64,000 nucleotides of DNA from Variovorax sp. Root318D1. GTDB taxonomy: Bacteria > Pseudomonadota > Gammaproteobacteria > Burkholderiales > Burkholderiaceae_C. The position numbers and the translations under genes are program-made. How positions within the stretch are numbered: the stretch's first letter is position 1; every line of letters begins with the position of its first letter. The stretch lies in assembly GCF_001424835.1 (NCBI RefSeq), contig NZ_LMCQ01000025.1, forward strand, positions 190,544 to 254,543, in the 5' to 3' direction. Positions 17,764-27,589 of this stretch are shown in pieces. A model generated the notes under the pieces. It saw nothing but the letters and a program-made list of their open reading frames with translations. It made no database searches and was not told the origin of the DNA.

Positions 17764-18792
17764 CTACTTTCCCTGCTGCCGGAAGTCGCGCGGTGCGTGC
17801 CCGGTCCATTGCAGGAAGGCGCGCGAAAAACTCTTTTCGTTCCTGAAGCCGACCGACAGCGCCACCTGCTTGATGGGGCGCGTGGTTCGGCGCAACAGGT
17901 CCACCGCCATCTCGTGGCGCACCTCGTTCTTCAGCGCCTGCATCGACGTGCCCTCTTCATGCAGCTGACGGTGGAGCGTGCGGCTCGACACGTTGAGCAG
18001 CGTGGCCAAGGCCTCCGCAGTGGTGGCCTCGCTGGCGCGTGAGCGCAGCAGCTCGCGCACGCGCTGGCCCAGCAAGCGGTCGCGCCGGTACTGCAGCACG
18101 GTGAGCGGCAGCGCGCGCTTGAGCATGGTGCGCAGCGCGCGTTCGTCGCGTTGCAGCGGCAGGGCGAGGTACCGCTCGTCGAAGCTGAAGCTGGCCTCGG
18201 GTGCATCGAAGCGCACGTCGGCCGTGAACATCAGCGGGTAGGCGTCGCGGTGCGGCGGCGCCGCGAACGGAAACGCGGCGTCGCGCAGCGGAATGCGTGA
18301 GTCGATGGCCCAGCAGACGTACCCGTGCAGGAAGCGCAGGGTGGTCACCAGGCAGACCTCGCGAAACGCCTCGTCCAGCGGGCGGTTCTCGGTAATGCGC
18401 AGCGTGGCCACGCCGCCGGACACTTCCAGCGCCAGCGTGATGTCGTCGGTCAGCAGGTGGTGGTGGCGGCACCAGCGCTTGATGGCCACGCCAAGGTCGG
18501 GCGAGGTCAGCGAGGCGCGGCACAGCATGCCGTAGCTGCCCCATGGCAGCCGCCGGGAGAACCAGCCCAGGGCCTCGTCGTCGAGTTCCTGCATCGCGTG
18601 GCCCGACAGGGCCTCGAACTGCCCGGCGGTCACCCGCGCGTCCGGACGGCTCAGTTCACGCGGCGTGATCTGTGCCGCCTGCAGGGCCCCCGCCGGATCG
18701 GCACCGTAGCGCTCGTAGCCCCGCACGATGGCTCTCACGAAGGCCATCGGCGTGGCAGCGCGGGCAGGTCGGAGGAGGGCGGGCGAAGTCAT
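17764..18792 (-). CDS. AraC-family regulator divergent from the liu genes
   Basis: The 342-residue protein has a long N-terminal ligand-binding domain of the arabinose-binding-like type used by OruR/ArgR-like regulators. It ends with a C-terminal AraC double helix-turn-helix (about residues 240-340, with TTAEALATLLNVSSRTLHRQ and PIKQVALSVGFRNEKSFSRA). ATG 18792 (MTSPALL) is preferred; an open extension upstream runs through the direct repeats. Divergence from isovaleryl-CoA dehydrogenase with 141 bp between makes it the likely activator of the liu cluster. The ligand may be a branched-chain acyl compound (inference). Confidence 0.87.
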   Translation of the reverse strand: MTSPALLRPARAATPMAFVRAIVRGYERYGADPAGALQAAQITPRELSRPDARVTAGQFEALSGHAMQELDDEALGWFSRRLPWGSYGMLCRASLTSPDLGVAIKRWCRHHHLLTDDITLALEVSGGVATLRITENRPLDEAFREVCLVTTLRFLHGYVCWAIDSRIPLRDAAFPFAAPPHRDAYPLMFTADVRFDAPEASFSFDERYLALPLQRDERALRTMLKRALPLTVLQYRRDRLLGQRVRELLRSRASEATTAEALATLLNVSSRTLHRQLHEEGTSMQALKNEVRHEMAVDLLRRTTRPIKQVALSVGFRNEKSFSRAFLQWTGHAPRDFRQQGK

Positions 18793-18810
18793 GGATGGGC
18801 GGATAAGACG

Positions 18811-18844
18811 TGGCGCAATTTGCAACCATTGTGGCGCCAATTGC
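18811..18844. promoter_or_regulatory. Direct repeats, probable AraC operator
   Basis: TGGCGCAATTTGC (18811-18823) and TGGCGCCAATTGC (18832-18844) repeat in the same orientation with a period of 21 bp, two helical turns. This is the geometry bound by AraC-family proteins with their two helix-turn-helix units. The pair lies between the regulator start and liuA, about 90 bp before the liuA ATG. No convincing sigma-70 boxes follow, consistent with an activated promoter. Confidence 0.6.
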
Positions 18845-18933
18845 GGCGCCGCGAAGCGTAAGCTGCGTTTCTACCAAGCGCCATTCCGCGTGGGACAGCC
18901 TGCGCGCCGACCCCCTCAGAGGAGACAAGACAC

Positions 18934-20106
18934 ATGCACGATCCCGGCCTGAACTTCGACCTGGGCGAGACCATCGACTCGCTGCGCAGCGCCATCCAGG
19001 ACTTTGCCGCGAACGAAATCGCTCCGCGCGCCGCGGACATCGACCGCGACAACCTGTTTCCGCACGACCTCTGGCAGAAACTCGGCGAGCTCGGCCTGCA
19101 CGGCATGACGGTGAAGGAAGAGTTTGGCGGCACCGAGCTCGGCTACCTGGCGCACATCGTGGCCATGGAAGAAGTCTCGCGCGCCTCGGCCTCGGTGGGC
19201 CTCTCGTACGGCGCGCACTCCAACCTGTGCGTGAACCAGATCCATCGCAACGGCAGCGACCCGCAGAAGAAAAAATACCTGCCCAAGCTGGTGAGCGGCG
19301 AACACGTTGGCGCGCTGGCCATGAGCGAGCCCAACGCCGGTTCCGACGTGGTGAGCATGAAGCTCAAGGCCGAGAAGAAGAACGGCTATTACGTGCTCAA
19401 CGGCGGCAAGATGTGGATCACCAACGGGGGCGACGCCGACACGCTGGTGATCTATGCCAAGACCGAACCTGAAATGGGTGCACGCGGCATGACGGCCTTC
19501 ATCGTCGAGAAGGGCTTCAAGGGCTTCTCGGCTGGCACCAAGCTTGACAAGCTGGGCATGCGCGGCTCCAACACCTACCCGTTGTTCTTCGACAACTGCG
19601 AAGTGCCGGAAGAGAACGTGCTGGGCGGCGAGGGCATGGGCGCCAAGGTGCTGATGAGCGGGCTCGACTACGAGCGCGCTGTGCTGTCGGGCGGCCCGCT
19701 GGGCATCATGGCCGCCTGCATGGACGCAGTGCTGCCTTTCATTCACGAGCGCAAGCAGTTCGGCCAGAGCATTGGCGAATTCCAGCTGATGCAGGGCAAG
19801 CTGGCGGACATGTATTCGACTTGGCAGGCGACGCGCGCCTATGTGTATGCCGTGGGCAAGGCCTGCGACCGCAACGACCATGCGCGCACCTTCCGCAAGG
19901 ACGCGGCGGGCGCGATTCTCTATTCGGCCGAGAAGGCGACGTGGATGGCCGGCGAGGCGATCCAGGCGCTAGGCGGCGTGGGCTACACCAAGGACTTTCC
20001 GGTGGAGCGGCTGTGGCGTGATGCCAAGCTGTATGAGATTGGTGCGGGGACGAGCGAAATTCGCCGCATGTTGATCGGGCGCGAGTTGTTCAGCGAGACG
20101 GCCTAA
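18934..20106 (+). CDS. liuA: Isovaleryl-CoA dehydrogenase
   Basis: This FAD enzyme oxidises isovaleryl-CoA to 3-methylcrotonyl-CoA in leucine degradation. Glu247 in SGLDYERAVLSGGPLG sits where isovaleryl-CoA dehydrogenases carry their catalytic base, and the position used by other acyl-CoA dehydrogenases is non-acidic (YEIGAGTSEIRR). This pair of features defines the subfamily. SEPNAGSDV and WITNGGDAD are the flavin contacts. The length, 390 residues, is typical. AGAGGAGAC precedes the ATG. It is the first gene of the liu cluster, and its electrons go to ETF. Confidence 0.96.
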   Translation: MHDPGLNFDLGETIDSLRSAIQDFAANEIAPRAADIDRDNLFPHDLWQKLGELGLHGMTVKEEFGGTELGYLAHIVAMEEVSRASASVGLSYGAHSNLCVNQIHRNGSDPQKKKYLPKLVSGEHVGALAMSEPNAGSDVVSMKLKAEKKNGYYVLNGGKMWITNGGDADTLVIYAKTEPEMGARGMTAFIVEKGFKGFSAGTKLDKLGMRGSNTYPLFFDNCEVPEENVLGGEGMGAKVLMSGLDYERAVLSGGPLGIMAACMDAVLPFIHERKQFGQSIGEFQLMQGKLADMYSTWQATRAYVYAVGKACDRNDHARTFRKDAAGAILYSAEKATWMAGEAIQALGGVGYTKDFPVERLWRDAKLYEIGAGTSEIRRMLIGRELFSETA

Positions 20107-20130
20107 GCATGAGTTGCGCTGCCCCCTCTT

Positions 20131-20246
20131 TCTCCCTCTCCCCTTGGGGAGAGGGCTGGGGTGAGGGCAGCAGCGATCGAGCCGAGCGCCGCGCTCCAAC
20201 AAGGGCCCGCACCCTCACCCCAACCCTCTCCCAAAGGGAGAGGGAG
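20131..20246. repeat. Inverted pair of REP-like palindromes
   Basis: A CCCTCTCCCCTTGGGGAGAG unit with the tail GGCTGGGGTGAGGG (about 20134-20167) is followed at 20211-20246 by a reverse-oriented copy (ACCCTCACCCCAACCC, then CTCTCCCAAAGGGAGAGGG). Together they fill most of the 160-bp gap between liuA and the ligase gene. They could stabilise the liuA mRNA or reduce read-through. The same element type occurs inside uvrA at 36161-36255. Confidence 0.85.
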
Positions 20247-20266
20247 CAAGACAAGGAGACAAGACG

Positions 20267-21933
20267 ATGCCATTGATGCAGAGCCTGGCCCAAGGCGCCA
20301 CCAACGTCCCCCTCATCGAGCAAACCATCGGCGACTTCTTCGACCACATGGTCGAAAGGCACCCCGATCGCGAGGCCCTCGTCAGCCGCCATGAAGGCAA
20401 GCGCTTCACCTACCGCGAGCTGCAGGCCGAGGCCAGCAAGCTCGCCAGTGCATTGCTGAACCTGGGCCTTGAACCCGGCGACCGCGTGGGCATCTGGTCG
20501 CACAACAACGCACCCTGGGTGCTGATGCAGATCGCGACCGCCAAGGCCGGCCTCGTCCTCGTCAACATCAACCCGGCCTACCGCACCTCCGAGCTCGAAT
20601 ACGCGCTCAACAAGGTCGGCTGCAAGGTGCTGGTGACCATGGCGCAGTTCAAGACCAGCAACTACCTAGGCATGCTGCGCGAACTGGGTCCGAAGCGCTT
20701 GGCGCAGCTGCAGCACACCTTCTGGATCGACGGCAAGGCCGCGGCAGATGTCGAAGAAGCCGGCATGCAGCGCTTCAGCCAATTGCTCGCGAGCGGTGAC
20801 GCGGCCGACCCGCGCGTGGCGCAGGTGCAGAAGACGCTCAAGGCCACCGATCCGATCAACATCCAGTTCACCAGCGGAACCACGGGTTTTCCGAAAGGCG
20901 CGACGCTCACGCATCGCAACATCCTGAACAACGGCTTCTTCATCGGCGAATGCATGAAGCTCACGCCGGCCGACAGGCTGTGCATTCCGGTGCCGCTGTA
21001 CCACTGCTTTGGCATGGTGCTCGGCAACCTGGCCTGCCTCACGCACGGCTCGGCCATCGTGTACCCGAACGATGGGTTCGACCCGCTCACCGTGCTGGAG
21101 ACCGTGCAGGCCGAAAAGTGCACCGGCCTGCATGGCGTGCCCACCATGTTCATTGCCGAGCTCGACCATCCGCGCTTCAAGGAGTTCGACCTCTCCACGC
21201 TTCGCACCGGCATCATGGCCGGCTCACCGTGCCCCATCGAGGTGATGAAGCGCGTGGTGAACGAGATGCACCTGAGCGAGATCACCATCGCCTATGGCAT
21301 GACTGAGACAAGCCCGGTCAGCTGCCAGAGCAGCACCGACACGCCGCTGGACAAGCGCGTGTCCACAGTGGGTACGGTGCAGCCGCATCTGGAGATCAAG
21401 ATCGTCGATCCCGAGACCGGCGCCATCGTGCCGCGCGGCACTTCGGGCGAGTTCTGCACGCGCGGCTACTCGGTGATGCACGGCTACTGGCAAGACGAAG
21501 AGAAAACCCGCGAAGCCATCGACGCCGAGCACTGGATGCACACCGGCGACCTTGCCACCATGGACGCCGAGGGCTACGTCAACATCGTCGGCCGCATCAA
21601 GGACCTGGTGATCCGCGGTGGCGAGAACATCTACCCGCGCGAGATCGAAGAGTTCCTGTATCGCCATCCCAAGGTTCAGGACGTGCAGGTGGTCGGGTTG
21701 CCCGACAAGAAGTACGGCGAAGAGCTCTGCGCCTGGATCATCGTCAAGCCCGGCCAGACCGCGACCGAAGACGAGATCCGCGATTTCTGCAAGGGCCAGA
21801 TCGCGCACTACAAGGTGCCGAAGTACATCCAGTTCGTCGCCGCGTTCCCGATGACGGTGACCGGCAAGATCCAGAAATTCAAGATCCGCGAAGCGATGGC
21901 GGAACAACTCGGCCTCGAACAAGAAAAGACAGC

Positions 21934-21937
<4 letters not shown>
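20267..21937 (+). CDS. Acyl-CoA ligase (AMP-forming)
   Basis: A 556-residue ANL-superfamily enzyme that activates a carboxylic acid via an acyl-adenylate. Motifs: the P-loop FTSGTTGFPKGAT near residue 205, AYGMTETSPVS, the hinge TGDLATMDAEGYVNIVGRIKD, and the C-terminal lysine in PMTVTGKIQKFKIRE. Its place between liuA and liuB suggests it activates isovalerate or a related branched acid arriving from outside; the fatty-acid ligase class is the alternative. AAGGAGAC precedes ATG 20267. The stop overlaps the liuB start by ATGA. Confidence 0.9.
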
Positions 21938-23556
<1,619 letters not shown>

Positions 23557-23569
23557 CGAGGGACGCGGC

Positions 23570-24361
23570 ATGAGCACTTTCACCAAGCTGAACCTCACGA
23601 TCGAAGGCGCCATCGCACGCATCTGGCTCGATCAGCCCGATGCGAGGAATGCTTTCGACGATGTCGTGATCGCCGAGCTGACGCAGGCCTTCACCGAAGC
23701 CGGCGTCGCGCCGCAGGTGAAAGCCATCGTGCTCGGCGCCAACGGACCGGCCTTCTGCGCGGGCGCGAACCTCAACTGGATGCGCCGCATGGCCGACTAC
23801 ACGCGCGACGAGAACATCGCCGATGCGGGCAAGCTGGCCGAGATGTTGCGCACCATTGCCGAGTGCCCCAAACCCACCGTCGCGCGCGTGCAAGGCGATG
23901 TGTATGCCGGCGGCATGGGACTGGTCGCGGCCTGCGACATGGCGGTGAGCGTGGCCACCGCGTGGTATTGCCTCAGCGAAGTCAAGATCGGCCTCGTGCC
24001 CGCGACCATCAGCCCGTATGTGCTGCGCGCCATGGGCACCCGCGCTTCGCAGCGCTACTTTCTCACGGCCGAGCGCTTCACCGCCGCCGAGGCGCACCGC
24101 ATCGGATTCGTGCATGAAGTCGTCGCTGCCGACGCGCTCGACGCCAAGGTCGACGAGCTCGTGAAAGCACTCACTGGCGCCAGCCCGGCCGCGGTACGCG
24201 CGTGCAAGCAGCTGATTGCCGACGTGAATGGCCGCGAGATCGACGACGCGCTGATCGCGAAGACCGTGGAAGGCATCGCGGACATACGTGCCAGCGATGA
24301 AGGCCGCGAAGGCGTGCAGGCTTTCCTGCAGAAGCGCAAGCCGTCCTGGCTGGGCCACTGA
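23570..24361 (+). CDS. liuC: Methylglutaconyl-CoA hydratase (enoyl-CoA hydratase family)
   Basis: A 263-residue crotonase-fold enzyme predicted to hydrate 3-methylglutaconyl-CoA to HMG-CoA. The oxyanion-hole segment is FCAGANLNWMRRM and the second is GDVYAGGMGLVAACDMAV. A glutamate in SEVKIGLVPATISPYV serves as catalytic residue. The specific call rests on its place between liuB and liuD. ATG 23570 is 13 bp after the liuB stop, preceded by GAGGGA. Confidence 0.93.
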   Translation: MSTFTKLNLTIEGAIARIWLDQPDARNAFDDVVIAELTQAFTEAGVAPQVKAIVLGANGPAFCAGANLNWMRRMADYTRDENIADAGKLAEMLRTIAECPKPTVARVQGDVYAGGMGLVAACDMAVSVATAWYCLSEVKIGLVPATISPYVLRAMGTRASQRYFLTAERFTAAEAHRIGFVHEVVAADALDAKVDELVKALTGASPAAVRACKQLIADVNGREIDDALIAKTVEGIADIRASDEGREGVQAFLQKRKPSWLGH

Positions 24362-24370
24362 GTGCATGCC

Positions 24371-25042
24371 ATGAACGCGCTCGACATGCCCCAACTGCTC
24401 GCCCTGGCTGCGGCCATCGGCTGGGCCAGCGGCGTGCGGCTGTACCTCGTCGTGCTCCTGACGGGGCTCGCCGGTTACTTTGGATGGGTGCCGTTGCCGA
24501 GCGGCTTGCAGCTGCTCGCGCATCCGGTGGTCATCGCGGCCAGCGGGTTCATGGTGTTCATCGAGTTTTTCGCCGACAAGATTCCCGGCCTCGATTCGCT
24601 GTGGGATGTGGTGCACACCGCCATCCGCATTCCCGCCGGTGCGGCGCTCGCGGCCAGCGTGTTCGGCGCCGACCATGGCGTGATGGCCGTCGTGGCCGCA
24701 CTCCTGGGCGGCGGCTTTGCGGCCACCGCGCATGCGGCCAAGGCCACGACGCGTGCGGCCATCAACACCTCGCCCGAGCCGTTTTCCAACGTGGGCGCAT
24801 CGCTGGTCGAAGACAGCATGGTGCCCGCCGGGCTGTGGCTCGCGGTGGCGCATCCGCTGGTCTTTCTCGCGCTGTTCATCCTCGTGCTGGTGCTCAGCGT
24901 GTGGCTCATCCGCAAGAGCTGGCGCTTTCTCAAGGCGCTGTTCACCCGCGTGGCCCGCATCTTCAGCGGCCGCCCCGATCCGGGCGTCACGCCTGCGTTT
25001 CAACTGAAAAAGAATCCTCCGGGAGACACTCCGAATGTTTAA
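24371..25042 (+). CDS. DUF4126 membrane protein inside the liu operon
   Basis: A 223-residue hydrophobic protein matching the DUF4126 family (LALAAAIGWASGVRLYLVV at the N-terminus, FFADKIPGLDSLWD, then TTRAAINTSPEPFSN). About four to five membrane helices are visible, followed by a basic cytoplasmic tail. Function of the family is unknown. It lies 9 bp after liuC, and its stop overlaps the leader ATG by 8 nt, so it is part of the operon. A GTG at 24362 is an alternative start. An acid or coenzyme transport role is speculation. Confidence 0.82.
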   Translation: MNALDMPQLLALAAAIGWASGVRLYLVVLLTGLAGYFGWVPLPSGLQLLAHPVVIAASGFMVFIEFFADKIPGLDSLWDVVHTAIRIPAGAALAASVFGADHGVMAVVAALLGGGFAATAHAAKATTRAAINTSPEPFSNVGASLVEDSMVPAGLWLAVAHPLVFLALFILVLVLSVWLIRKSWRFLKALFTRVARIFSGRPDPGVTPAFQLKKNPPGDTPNV

Positions 25043-25160
25043 AAAGATCCTGATTGCGAATCGCGGTGACCAGCCGCAAAGCGGCGCAGCGGCGAAGCCA
25101 AATCGCATGGCACGCGCAGCGTGCTCTGGCAATTTCACCGCGAAAGTCCACCATGTTTAA
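25035..25160 (+). CDS. 41-codon leader from a duplicated liuD start
   Basis: The frame begins with the same 11 residues as LiuD (MFKKILIANRG) and then diverges into a basic, non-conserved tail (residues 12-41) ending at TAA 25158-25160. Its start overlaps the DUF4126 stop by 8 nt, and its own stop overlaps the true liuD ATG by 8 nt, so the same junction occurs twice. GGGAGA lies upstream of this copy, while the second start has only GAAAG. It may thus carry ribosomes to liuD by termination-reinitiation. Whether the peptide has any function is unknown. Confidence 0.55.
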   Translation: MFKKILIANRGDQPQSGAAAKPNRMARAACSGNFTAKVHHV

Positions 25161-25187
25161 GAAGATCCTGATTGCGAATCGCGGTGA
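25035..25187 (+). repeat. 35-bp direct repeat, 118-bp offset, with inverted ends
   Basis: 25035-25069 and 25153-25187 are identical at 34 of 35 positions (A versus G at the ninth base). The 83 bp between them end with TCACCGCGA (25135-25143), the reverse complement of TCGCGGTGA at 25061-25069. Two small perfect hairpins lie between: GCCGC-AAA-GCGGC and GCACGC-GCA-GCGTGC. This looks like a small structured insertion with target duplication, or a local duplication. Confidence 0.85.
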
Positions 25188-27153
25188 AATCGCTTGCCGT
25201 GTTGCCGCAACCGCGAGACGCATGGCGATCCGCACCGTGGCCGTCTACTCTGATGCCGACGCGCATGCCAACCACGTGCGCGCCTGCGACGAGTCGGTGC
25301 ACCTGGGCGGCAGCGCGCCGAAGGACAGCTACCTGCGCTGGGAAAAGATCCTTGAAGCTGCCAAGGCCACGGGCGCCGAGGCCGTGCATCCGGGCTACGG
25401 CTTCCTGAGCGAGAACGAAGAGTTCGCGCAGGCCTGCGCCGACGCGGGGCTGGTCTTCATCGGCCCGCCGCCTTCGGCCATCAAGGCGATGGGCCTCAAG
25501 GCCGAATCGAAGCAGCTGATGGAAAAGGCCGGCGTGCCGCTGGTGCCCGGCTACCACGGCCACGACCAGAACCCCGCGCTGCTGCAGCGCGAAGCCGACC
25601 GCATCGGCTACCCCGTGCTCATCAAGGCCAGCGCGGGCGGCGGCGGCAAGGGCATGCGCGCGGTCGACCGGGCGGAAGACTTTGCGGCCGCGCTGGCCTC
25701 ATGCCAGCGCGAGGCGATCAACAGCTTCGGCGATGACGCGGTGCTGATCGAGAAATACGTGCAGCGCCCGCGCCACATCGAGATCCAGGTGTTCGGCGAC
25801 ACGCACGGCAACTATGTCTACCTGTTCGAACGCGATTGCTCGGTGCAGCGCCGGCACCAGAAGGTGCTGGAAGAAGCGCCGGCACCCGGCATGACCGAGG
25901 CAATGCGCAAGCAGATGGGCGACGCCGCAGTGGCTGCGGCGCGGGCCGTGAACTACGTGGGTGCGGGCACGGTCGAGTTCATCGTCGAGCAGCGTGAAGG
26001 CGGCGAGATGAACTTCTTCTTCATGGAGATGAACACGCGCCTGCAGGTGGAGCATCCCGTGACCGAGGCCATCACCGGCCTCGATCTCGTCGAATGGCAA
26101 CTTCGCGTGGCCTCGGGTGAGACGCTTCCGGCGAAGCAGCAAGAGCTGCAAATTCACGGCCACGCGATCGAAGCGCGAATCTGCGCCGAGAACCCCGACA
26201 ACAACTTTTTACCGGCCACCGGCACCTTGCGCGTGTACCGGAAGCCGCAAGCCACGGCGTTCCAACGCAGCCGCGTGCGCATTGACGACGGCGTGCGCGA
26301 GGGCGGCGAGATCTCGCCGTTCTACGACTCGATGATCGCCAAGCTGATCGTGCACGGCTCCACGCGTGCCGAGGCACTGGCCCGGCTCGATGCCGCGCTG
26401 GCGCAGGTGCAGATCGTGGGCGTGTCGACCAACGTGCAATTCCTGCGCGGCATTCTCGCGACGGAGTCGTTCTCGAAGGCGAATCTCGATACGGCGCTGA
26501 TCGAGCGCGAGCGCGACGTGCTGTTCGACCGCGAGGCGCTGGGCCTCCCGCTGGCTGCCGCCGCCGCCATCACGCGCACGCTGATCACCGAACGGCCGAC
26601 CGGCGCACCCGACCCGTTCGAACGGCGCGACGGCTGGCGTTCGCATGGCGAATACCGGCGCCACTTCGACTTCGAGTTTCGCGGTGCCGAGCAGACCGCC
26701 TTGCTGACCTACAGGCGCGACGGCAGCCTGTGGCTCGAGGCGGGCGGCGTCCAAGGCCCGCTGGCGGTTGGCCAATTTCCGTCGGGCGAGTTCGAGGTCG
26801 AATTTGCCGGCACGCGTCAGACGCTGGACGTGCACCTCGATGGCGCCACGGCCCATGTGTTCGCTTCGAAAGGCGCCACGAAGATCATCGCCATCGATCG
26901 CCTGGCCCACGCGGGCGACACCCATGCCGAAGGCGGCCGGCTCACGGCGCCGATGCCCGGCAAGGTCGTGTCCTTTGCGGTCAAGGCCGGCGACAAGGTC
27001 AGCCGCGGCCAGCCCTTGGCGGTGATGGAGGCCATGAAAATGGAGCACACCATTGCAGCGCCGGCCGACGGCACGGTGGAAGAACTGATGTTCTCGCCCG
27101 GCGAGCAGGTGACCGAAGGTGACGAGCTGTTGCGGATGGCCGCGGCGGCTTGA
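25153..27153 (+). CDS. liuD: Methylcrotonyl-CoA carboxylase, biotin-carrying subunit
   Basis: The alpha subunit carboxylates its own biotin with ATP and bicarbonate and pairs with LiuB. The 666 residues show biotin carboxylase N-terminal KKILIANRGEIACRV, the ATP-grasp loop KASAGGGGKGMR, EMNTRLQVEHPVTE, and a C-terminal biotinyl domain with Lys629 in VMEAMKMEHT. About 90 residues between carboxylase and biotinyl domains form the linking BT domain. I chose ATG 25153 since the family begins exactly there; a TTG frame extending to 25054 is an artefact of the duplication. The ribosome site is weak, pointing to coupling with the leader. Confidence 0.96.
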   Translation: MFKKILIANRGEIACRVAATARRMAIRTVAVYSDADAHANHVRACDESVHLGGSAPKDSYLRWEKILEAAKATGAEAVHPGYGFLSENEEFAQACADAGLVFIGPPPSAIKAMGLKAESKQLMEKAGVPLVPGYHGHDQNPALLQREADRIGYPVLIKASAGGGGKGMRAVDRAEDFAAALASCQREAINSFGDDAVLIEKYVQRPRHIEIQVFGDTHGNYVYLFERDCSVQRRHQKVLEEAPAPGMTEAMRKQMGDAAVAAARAVNYVGAGTVEFIVEQREGGEMNFFFMEMNTRLQVEHPVTEAITGLDLVEWQLRVASGETLPAKQQELQIHGHAIEARICAENPDNNFLPATGTLRVYRKPQATAFQRSRVRIDDGVREGGEISPFYDSMIAKLIVHGSTRAEALARLDAALAQVQIVGVSTNVQFLRGILATESFSKANLDTALIERERDVLFDREALGLPLAAAAAITRTLITERPTGAPDPFERRDGWRSHGEYRRHFDFEFRGAEQTALLTYRRDGSLWLEAGGVQGPLAVGQFPSGEFEVEFAGTRQTLDVHLDGATAHVFASKGATKIIAIDRLAHAGDTHAEGGRLTAPMPGKVVSFAVKAGDKVSRGQPLAVMEAMKMEHTIAAPADGTVEELMFSPGEQVTEGDELLRMAAAA

Positions 27154-27165
27154 CCGTATTGCAGG

Positions 27166-27480
27166 TCAGCCCACCACCACTTCGCTGATCTGCATCACGG
27201 GTGCGATGTCGGTGTAGTTCTTGATGTCCCCCAGGATCTCCTTGGCATGCGGGCCGAACGCGGTTTGAAACGCCTCGGCCGAGTCGCAGAACACGTGGCA
27301 CATGCCGACATAGGTCGGCGGGGTTCCGGGTGCGCCGCCCGCCAGCCCCTTGTCGATGGTGTACGACTTGCAAGCATCGCCCATGCGCGCCTTCAACAGC
27401 GGCATGTGCTTGTCGCGGTAGTAGGCGTGGTCGAACCTTGCGCCGTCGGTGTAGGGGTACATCACGCTGACTTTGATCAT
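27166..27480 (-). CDS. EthD-family small protein
   Basis: A 104-residue EthD-domain protein (alpha/beta ferredoxin-like fold): MIKVSVMYPYTDGARFDHAY, then YRDKHMPLLKARMG with the typical YYxxxHxPL motif. Family members are linked to catabolic gene clusters, but their reaction is mostly unknown. It sits on the opposite strand, facing liuD with 12 bp between stops, so it is not part of the liu transcript. AGGAGACC precedes ATG 27480. Confidence 0.85.
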   Translation of the reverse strand: MIKVSVMYPYTDGARFDHAYYRDKHMPLLKARMGDACKSYTIDKGLAGGAPGTPPTYVGMCHVFCDSAEAFQTAFGPHAKEILGDIKNYTDIAPVMQISEVVVG

Positions 27481-27589
27481 GCTTCGGTCTCCTGGTGTGT
27501 CCGGTCTTGGATGCTGGCGCACGAGCATAGAAGAAGGAACACAGGGCGACAAGCTGCGGACAGGCCAAGGCCCTAATAAGATTCGATTC

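Noticed and set aside
20131..20246. Possible CRISPR-like repeat between liuA and the ligase
   Set aside because: Only two copies in opposite orientation and no regular spacers; it is a REP pair.
25054..25152. 33-codon N-terminal extension of liuD from a TTG
   Set aside because: The extension reads out of frame through the duplicated segment; the family begins exactly at ATG 25153.
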